DNA from: Kitasatospora viridis
Lineage (GTDB): Bacteria > Actinomycetota > Actinomycetes > Streptomycetales > Streptomycetaceae
DNA: 64,000 bases
Assembly: GCF_007829815.1 (NCBI RefSeq)
Contig: NZ_VIWT01000003.1
Span: 651,009-715,008, forward strand
Direction of reading: 5' to 3'
Of this stretch, positions 59,356 to 64,000 are shown piece after piece. The notes beneath the pieces were generated by a model that had not been told where the DNA came from, did no database searches, and saw only the letters and a list, made by a program, of their open reading frames with translations. Every line of letters starts with the position of its first letter. Within the stretch, counting starts at the first letter, position 1. The position numbers were made by a program, and so were the translations under genes.

Positions 59356-59973
59356 ATGATCGAGATGCACACCGTGCTGGAGGTCTACGAGCCCGACGGC
59401 TTCACGTTCTGGCCGGTCGCCGCGGTGGACCGCTACGGGTACCTGCGCCTGCACGGGGGGATGACGCCCGCCGAGGTCGGGCTCGCCGTGCAGCGGATCG
59501 CCGACTACAACGACGTGGACCAGGAGATGGACCAGCCCCGGGAGACGGTGGCGGCGCTGCTGGAGGGCCTGTTCACGGTCGACGCCCAGGTGGTGCCCGG
59601 CGGCCTGCGGGTGGTGGACACCAGCACGGGCGTCACCGTGCAGCCCGGCTGCTGCGCCGGGGTGGAGGAGTGGCGCTGCTGGCGGAACGTGACCGCCGAC
59701 CGGTCCGGGCCCGACCTGGGCCACGACCCGAGCCCGCTCGCCGAGCTGCGGGGCGGCCTGGTCCGCCTCACCGCCGACTGCGAGGAGCCCGGCAGCCCGT
59801 TCATCGAGCTCCCCGTCGAGGAGTGGGAGCAGGGCGTGGACGGGATCGAGCGCGACCTGAGGGCGTTCCTGCGGCTCGCCGCCGCCTGGGCGGCCGAGAC
59901 CGTGCCCGCGCACGCGGAGCTCCTCGGCACGATTCTCGCCGCCGCTCTGGAACTGTCCGGCCCGTCTTCCTGA
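59356..59973 (+). CDS. Hypothetical protein, 205 aa
   Basis: A 205-residue soluble protein with no recognised domain. Features: LEVYEPDGFTFWPVAAVDRY at the start, later CCAGVEEWRCWRNV (three cysteines) and an acidic, helical C-terminus. It resembles streptomycete proteins encoded singly. ATG 59356 follows GGGGAAGGA. Function unknown. Confidence 0.68.
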   Translation: MIEMHTVLEVYEPDGFTFWPVAAVDRYGYLRLHGGMTPAEVGLAVQRIADYNDVDQEMDQPRETVAALLEGLFTVDAQVVPGGLRVVDTSTGVTVQPGCCAGVEEWRCWRNVTADRSGPDLGHDPSPLAELRGGLVRLTADCEEPGSPFIELPVEEWEQGVDGIERDLRAFLRLAAAWAAETVPAHAELLGTILAAALELSGPSS

Positions 59974-60032
59974 TAATGGCCATGCCAGCGCGGCCCCGTG
60001 TCGCCGCGCGCGCCCAACCAGGAGGCCACCGG

Positions 60033-60932
60033 ATGGATCTGATCGGACGTCAGCCGACCCGCCGCACCCTGCTGGGCGGCGGCCTCGCGCTCGGCCTCAC
60101 GGCAGCGCTCGGAGTCGGCCGCGCCCGGGCGGCCGACCTGCCCGGCGGCGCCGACTGGATGGGCGCGCTCCCCGACGGCGCGCCGCTGGCCCGGCTGACC
60201 GTCCCCGGCACGCACGACACCTGCTCGCTCTACGGCGGCCCGATCACCCAGTGCCAGACGCTCTCCGTGCCGGACCAACTCGCCGCCGGCGTCCGGTTCC
60301 TGGACATGCGCTGCCGGACGATCAACGGCGTGTTCGCGATCCACCACTCACAGTTCTTCCAGAACATCTTCTTCGGCGACGTGCTGAACGACTGCCAGGC
60401 CTTCCTCGCCCAACACCCGGGCGAGACGGTGCTGATGCGGGTCAAGCAGGAGTACTCCACCGTCTCCGACGCCGACTTCGCCGCGATCTTCGACAGCTAC
60501 CAGAGTCGCTGGCCCGGCCTGATCTGGTCCCAGGGCCGGGTTCCCGCCCTCGGTGAGGTACGCGGCCGGGTGGTGCTGCTGGCCGACAACGGCGGTCTGC
60601 CGGGCATCGGTTGGAACGGCCCGCTGGTCGACCTGGAGGACGACTACCAGATCGGCACCGTCTTCGACATCGCCGGGCGCAAGTGGCCCGAGGCGTCCGC
60701 GCACTTCGACGCCGCCCGGGCGGCCGGCGACCCGCAGCGCCTCTTCATCACCTTCACCTCCTCCTCCGGCTGGGGCCTGTGGCCGCGCCAGGCCGCCGAC
60801 GCGATGGCCCCGCACCTGGCCGGCTACCTGGCCGGGCTGGACCGCTCGGCCCGCCCGGTGCTCGGCACGGTGCCGATGGACTTCGTCACCCCGGGCTCGC
60901 CGGCCGCCTGGTACGGCCTCAACTTCGGCTAG
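60033..60932 (+). CDS. Tat-exported PI-PLC-type phospholipase C
   Basis: A 299-residue phosphatidylinositol-specific phospholipase C. A Tat signal (QPTRRTLLGGGLALGL) ends near RARAAD. The two catalytic histidines are in TVPGTHDTCS and AIHHSQFF; the substrate-binding Arg is in RFLDMRCR, as in bacterial PI-PLC. It cleaves phosphatidylinositol to diacylglycerol and inositol cyclic phosphate outside the cell. ATG 60033 follows GGAGG. Confidence 0.94.
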   Translation: MDLIGRQPTRRTLLGGGLALGLTAALGVGRARAADLPGGADWMGALPDGAPLARLTVPGTHDTCSLYGGPITQCQTLSVPDQLAAGVRFLDMRCRTINGVFAIHHSQFFQNIFFGDVLNDCQAFLAQHPGETVLMRVKQEYSTVSDADFAAIFDSYQSRWPGLIWSQGRVPALGEVRGRVVLLADNGGLPGIGWNGPLVDLEDDYQIGTVFDIAGRKWPEASAHFDAARAAGDPQRLFITFTSSSGWGLWPRQAADAMAPHLAGYLAGLDRSARPVLGTVPMDFVTPGSPAAWYGLNFG

Positions 60933-60946
60933 GCCAGCGCAGTGAC

Positions 60947-61010
60947 GCGTTGGACCGGTAGTGCGTTGGACCGGTAGTGCGGTGGGCCGGTAGCGCGTTG
61001 GGCCGGTAGC
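60947..61010. repeat. Four 16-bp tandem repeats
   Basis: Copies GCGTTGGACCGGTAGT (60947-60962, 60963-60978), GCGGTGGGCCGGTAGC (60979-60994) and GCGTTGGGCCGGTAGC (60995-61010) run without gap in the spacer after the PI-PLC gene. Confidence 0.9.
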
Positions 61011-61148
61011 ACGGTGCGCGGGGGTGGTGTGCGCTCCACTCGATGGGTGATTTCTGATCATATGACTGTGTCATTGACAGATAACCCAGAGTCGGCGGCG
61101 AGGCTGGGGCTGCTCCGCTCCCCATCCACCTCACCGAAAGCGATCCCC

Positions 61149-61679
61149 GTGAACGTGACCCGACTCCGCTCCTCCGCCGTGGTCGTTCCGCTCCTCGCCC
61201 TGGCCGCCACCGTGGCGACACCGGCGCCCCAGGCGCTCGGCGAACCGGCCGCGCCGGTGTCGGCCCGGCCGGGAACGATCGTCACAGCGGGCGTCCGGTG
61301 CGTGGACGTCGCCTGGAGCGAGACCACCGACGGCGACGACATCCGCCAGTGGGACTGCAACGACACCGACGCCCAGCAGTTCTCCATCGAGCCCAACCCC
61401 AACGGCACGATGGAGATCCGCACCTCCTTCGGCAAGTGCGTGGACGTGCAGAAGCGCAGCCCCGAGGACGGCACCCGGATCCAGCAGTACACCTGCAACC
61501 ACACCCCCGCCCAGGAGTTCACCTTCCGCCCGGTGGCCGGGCAGCAGTCGGTGCAGATCGTCACCTTCGCCGGCAAGTGCTTCACCGTTGCCGGGAACCT
61601 CGCGTCCAACGGCTCCCCGCTCGCGCAGGAGCCCTGCGACGAGGACGAGGACCTCTCCCAGCGCTTCCTGATCGGCTAG
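61149..61679 (+). CDS. Secreted ricin-B-type lectin
   Basis: A 176-residue exported protein. Signal peptide VNVTRLRSSAVVVPLLALAA, then QALGEP. The mature part is a single beta-trefoil of the ricin B lectin family: RCVDVAWSETTDGDDIRQWD, CVDVQKRSPEDGTRIQQYTC, CFTVAGNLASNG, with QxW-like QWD/QYT motifs. It should bind galactose/xylan-type glycans. GTG 61149 gives a clean signal peptide; ATG 61062 is an alternative. Confidence 0.88.
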   Translation: MNVTRLRSSAVVVPLLALAATVATPAPQALGEPAAPVSARPGTIVTAGVRCVDVAWSETTDGDDIRQWDCNDTDAQQFSIEPNPNGTMEIRTSFGKCVDVQKRSPEDGTRIQQYTCNHTPAQEFTFRPVAGQQSVQIVTFAGKCFTVAGNLASNGSPLAQEPCDEDEDLSQRFLIG

Positions 61680-61781
61680 CGCGGCCGTCCCCACCCGTCT
61701 CCAACCGTCTCCACCTCCGGAGACGCCGGGCTGTGTCCCCAGCTCAGGTCCCCGCTCCCTGAGACGCCGTCCCATCATCGC

Positions 61782-61840
61782 TCCGCCCCCTGGCAGCCCT
61801 TCGCCGGTGCCGCGAAGGATCAGTCCTCGCAGGGGGCGGA
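61782..61840 (+). promoter_or_regulatory. Nested-hairpin leader of the small exported peptide
   Basis: TCCGCCCCCTG (61782-61792) pairs perfectly with CAGGGGGCGGA (61830-61840), and inside it CCTTCGC (61798-61804) pairs with GCGAAGG (61812-61818). It lies 50 bases upstream of the next start. Confidence 0.6.
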
Positions 61841-61890
61841 ACACCCCTGCGGACTCGAATGTCCATCAGGAATCGAAGGGACCCGAAGCG

Positions 61891-62166
61891 ATGACTCGCT
61901 CCATCAACTCCGCACGTCGGTACGCCACTCTCGCGGCCACGGCCGCCGCCGCGATCGCGGTCGGCACGGTGATCGGCCTGCCCGGCAGCGCGTTCGCCGG
62001 CGGGACGGGAGCGTCGGCCCGGCCGGTGGCCAACCGGGCGGCCGACGTGGTCACCGGCCTGCTGGGCGACAACGACTCGCTCCACGAGGCCCCGCAGGCC
62101 GTCTGCGCCGACTGGACCGGGTCGGCCTCGACCAGCGTGGCACCGGCGACGCCGGACATGTGCTGA
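61891..62166 (+). CDS. Small exported peptide, 91 aa
   Basis: A 91-residue exported protein. Signal core LAATAAAAIAVGTVIGL ends near GSAFAGG. The mature part is about 50 residues with two cysteines (AVCADW and the final PDMC) and no known family. ATG 61891 follows GAAGGG. A structured leader precedes it and a perfect terminator follows. Function unknown. Confidence 0.7.
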   Translation: MTRSINSARRYATLAATAAAAIAVGTVIGLPGSAFAGGTGASARPVANRAADVVTGLLGDNDSLHEAPQAVCADWTGSASTSVAPATPDMC

Positions 62167-62171
62167 AACGA

Positions 62172-62203
62172 CGTCAGGGAGGTGCGACGGCACCTCCCTG
62201 ACG
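62172..62203. terminator. Bidirectional stem-loop terminator
   Basis: Perfect 14-base arms CGTCAGGGAGGTGC (62172-62185) and its complement (62190-62203), 4-base loop, between convergent genes. Confidence 0.85.
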
Positions 62204-62226
62204 CGGCATCGCGTATCGATCGCGGA

Positions 62227-63006
62227 CTACCGCTCCGGGTCCCACTCCACCAGCTGGTCGAAGACGTTGGTGTCGCCCCCGAGCTTCAGGGTGTCCAGCG
62301 GGAGGCGGCCGTAGAAGCCGAGCACCATGTCGCTGGCGGTGCCCCGGGCGGTCGCGGTGACCTCGGAGTCGGCGGCGGTGTCGCCCTCGGGCAGGCGCTC
62401 GAAGCCGGCGCCGGCCGCGGAGAACGAGTTGCGCCAGGAGTGGCCCTCGGTGACGTGGTAGTCGACCGCGCCGGGCTCGTGCGGCCACGCCTCCGTGGTG
62501 GTGCACACGGTGGAGAGGAACTCCTCGACACCGTCGATCGCCAGCTCCGTCGGCACCGGCTGCACGTCGCCCACGGTGAGCTGGGCGTCGTAGGTGTGCA
62601 CGGTGATCTCGTGCAACTGGCGGCGGGCGACGCCCGCGACGGTCAGCGGCGTCTGCGACTTGCCCCACCAGCCCCAGCAGCCGCGGTCCGGGCCGGCCTC
62701 CCGCAGCGCGTCCAGCAGCAGCTCGAACGAGTCGGCCAGCCAGGCCTGGAGCGCCTCGCGCTCCTGGGGGGCGACCGCCACACCCAGCGGCTCCGCCTTG
62801 GCCGTCGCGTCCGGCCCCGCGGCGACGGTGGCCGCCCAGGCGCGGCGCCCCTCGCCGATGTGCTGCACCAGGTCGAGCAGCGTCCACTCGGGGCAGGTGG
62901 GCACGGGGATGTCGAGGCTGGGTGCGGCCGCGACCGCGGCACGGAAGGCGGTCGACCGCTCGTCGATCAGACGCAGCAGGTCGGAGAAGTTCAGAGTGTT
63001 TTGCAC
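62227..63006 (-). CDS. Maleylpyruvate isomerase-type mycothiol enzyme
   Basis: A 259-residue protein of the mycothiol-dependent maleylpyruvate isomerase/DinB-like group. Features: LDIPVPTCPEWTLLDLVQHI and ARRQLHEITVHTYDAQL. The metal-binding histidines are in DLVQHIGE, RQLHEITVHTYD. A C-terminal SCP-2-like domain is partly recognisable. GTG 63006 start. Substrate unknown. Confidence 0.88.
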   Translation of the reverse strand: MQNTLNFSDLLRLIDERSTAFRAAVAAAPSLDIPVPTCPEWTLLDLVQHIGEGRRAWAATVAAGPDATAKAEPLGVAVAPQEREALQAWLADSFELLLDALREAGPDRGCWGWWGKSQTPLTVAGVARRQLHEITVHTYDAQLTVGDVQPVPTELAIDGVEEFLSTVCTTTEAWPHEPGAVDYHVTEGHSWRNSFSAAGAGFERLPEGDTAADSEVTATARGTASDMVLGFYGRLPLDTLKLGGDTNVFDQLVEWDPER

Positions 63007-63111
63007 GGCGGATTTCTATCACCACGCCCGACAGGTGGACAGCGATTTAATCGACGGTTCGATCGAAGCCTCGGCGCCCATTTCCTGACGGTGCGTCAAT
63101 TGCACTCCTGG
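63007..63111. other. Spacer without a recognisable gene
   Basis: A 105-base AT-richer patch upstream of the mycothiol-type enzyme. It should hold that gene's promoter. I see no further structure. Confidence 0.35.
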
Positions 63112-63657
63112 TCAACCTCGGCGGCGCCGGTAATAGGCGACCGTGACGACGATGAGCAGTGGCCCCCACAGCAGCAGCGGCGCGTAGCAGGCGTCCATCA
63201 CGACGAGGGCGAGCCCGGTCGGGGCGCCCTGCGCACCACCGAAGCCCTTGGCGTTGGGGACCGTCAGGGCGAGCAGCACGGCCGCGCCGAGGGCGGCCGG
63301 GATCACGGCGGCCAGCGGCGCGACCCGCCGGCCGCCGAGGAACGGGATCCAGCGCGGCACCACCTCCCCCCACGGCTGGACCAGGCCGAGGGTGAGCAGC
63401 GTGAGCCCCTCGACGCCGATGCTCATCGCGACGCAGACGACGCTGAACCAGCCGGGAACGTCCAGGTGCGTGGTGTCGAACCCCACCGGGACGCCGATCC
63501 CCATCAGGACCCGCCAGATCCCGGACGGCGCGGCGGTGAGGGCCGCGAGGCGCGCGGCCCGGACCGCCCAACGGGCGGGCGGCGGGGCAGGGGCTGCGGA
63601 GGTTGCGGGGGCTGTGGAGGTTGCGGGGGCTGCGGAGGCTGCGGGGGCGGTGACCAT
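63112..63657 (-). CDS. Membrane protein, unknown function
   Basis: A 181-residue membrane protein, four predicted helices. It begins with a low-complexity Ala/Pro/Ser/Thr run encoded by imperfect 15-base repeats (around 63595-63650). The body has VPVGFDTTHLDVPGWFSVVC and VPRWIPFLGGRRVAPLAAVI. No family recognised. ATG 63657 follows GGAG. Confidence 0.75.
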   Translation of the reverse strand: MVTAPAASAAPATSTAPATSAAPAPPPARWAVRAARLAALTAAPSGIWRVLMGIGVPVGFDTTHLDVPGWFSVVCVAMSIGVEGLTLLTLGLVQPWGEVVPRWIPFLGGRRVAPLAAVIPAALGAAVLLALTVPNAKGFGGAQGAPTGLALVVMDACYAPLLLWGPLLIVVTVAYYRRRRG

Positions 63658-63747
63658 GGCTCCATGCTGGCCGGTGGAGCGGCGTCGCCGGATCGTGCGC
63701 GGGGACCACCTCAACTCCCCCGCACGGGTGGCCCTACGATCATCCCC

Positions 63748-64000
63748 ATGACCTCCGCGACCTCCGCACTGCTCCTCGTCGACCTGATGCCGCGCATCGT
63801 CGCCCTGCCGCTCGCCCCGCACTCCGGTGACGAAGTGCTGGCGCGCAGCCGCGAGTTGGCCGCCTCGTTCCGGGCGAGCGGGCGGCCCGTGGTGCTGGTC
63901 CGGGTGGAGCGCCCGAACGTCGCCGAGCAGCCGCCGGGCAGCGACTTCGCCGACGGCCTGGTGCACGACGGCGACCTGGTGGTGGTCAAGCGCACCATCG
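63748..64000 (+). CDS. Isochorismatase-family hydrolase, 5' part
   Basis: The first 84 codons of a cysteine hydrolase of the isochorismatase family; the rest lies beyond the window. The first catalytic Asp is in ALLLVDLMPRI, and the catalytic Lys is in LVVVKRTI at the edge. The middle reads RPVVLVRVERP. The nucleophile Cys is outside the window. ATG 63748. Confidence 0.85.
   Translation, partial: MTSATSALLLVDLMPRIVALPLAPHSGDEVLARSRELAASFRASGRPVVLVRVERPNVAEQPPGSDFADGLVHDGDLVVVKRTI

Noticed and set aside
60947..61010. CRISPR array
   Set aside because: The repeats are 16 bases, gapless and without spacers; no cas gene is present.

Overview
The window is high-GC DNA with dense, mostly single-copy genes, many GTG/TTG starts and short overlapping operons. 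SARP/NB-ARC and WD40 regulators, XRE-DUF397 pairs, a rodlin, an encapsulin, F420-type enzymes, mycothiol-type enzymes and a c-di-AMP riboswitch before a cell-wall lytic protein together point to a filamentous actinomycete. The family is most likely Streptomycetaceae (Streptomyces or Kitasatospora); that placement is inference from gene content. I see no rRNA, tRNA, CRISPR array, insertion sequence, prophage or origin.

Region by region. 1-2.5 kb: end of an SMP-30 gene, an epimerase-like gene, a conserved hypothetical and a GNAT acetyltransferase. 2.6-8.3 kb: a WD40 double propeller, then a tandem duplication of [small secreted protein + SARP regulator], in which the first SARP copy has decayed by two deletions. 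8.3-12.7 kb: rhomboid protease, DHA2 exporter with divergent TetR, and a QorB/QorR-like oxidoreductase-HxlR pair. 12.7-16.4 kb: lipoprotein, anti-sigma-like ATPase, XRE regulator with two DUF397 genes, and a secreted protein. 16.3-18.7 kb: Lrp regulator divergent from a coupled SMP-30-nadE pair. 18.8-22.5 kb: a secreted GH5 glycosidase and a divergent secreted protein. 22.6-26.4 kb: a LuxR/histidine kinase pair divergent from an ABC transporter. 26.5-29.4 kb: DUF-type small protein, GH3 hexosaminidase lipoprotein, HAD and Nudix.

29.4-32.7 kb is a three-gene translationally coupled operon: gnd, a DyP peroxidase carrying an encapsulin cargo peptide, and the encapsulin shell. 32.8-36.4 kb is a PadR-ABC-FtsX permease operon. 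36.5-41.5 kb holds a methyltransferase-like gene, membrane proteins, a GDSL hydrolase, and a TetR gene separated from two small membrane genes by a 71-bp inverted repeat. 41.6-46.8 kb is a surface-polymer block: a rodlin, a cellulose-synthase-like GT2 with a DasR-like box upstream, and a triple fusion (acyltransferase-3, SGNH and GH16).

46.8-56.8 kb: lpd, epoxide-hydrolase-like protein, Rpf-LysM protein, pseudouridine synthase-pdxH, serine beta-lactamase-like hydrolase, a riboswitch-controlled LysM/transglycosylase gene, MarR and a divergent luciferase-like enzyme. 56.8-64 kb: ogt, a histidine-rich exported protein, small hypothetical proteins, a PPOX enzyme, Tat-exported PI-PLC, a ricin-type lectin, a small exported peptide, a mycothiol-type enzyme, a membrane protein and a truncated isochorismatase.

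The most system-like loci are the duplicated secreted-protein/SARP module (with a hairpin over the SARP ribosome site), the gnd-DyP-encapsulin operon, and the rodlin/GT2/AT3-SGNH-GH16 block. Functions are read from motifs and family memory; no searches were run.
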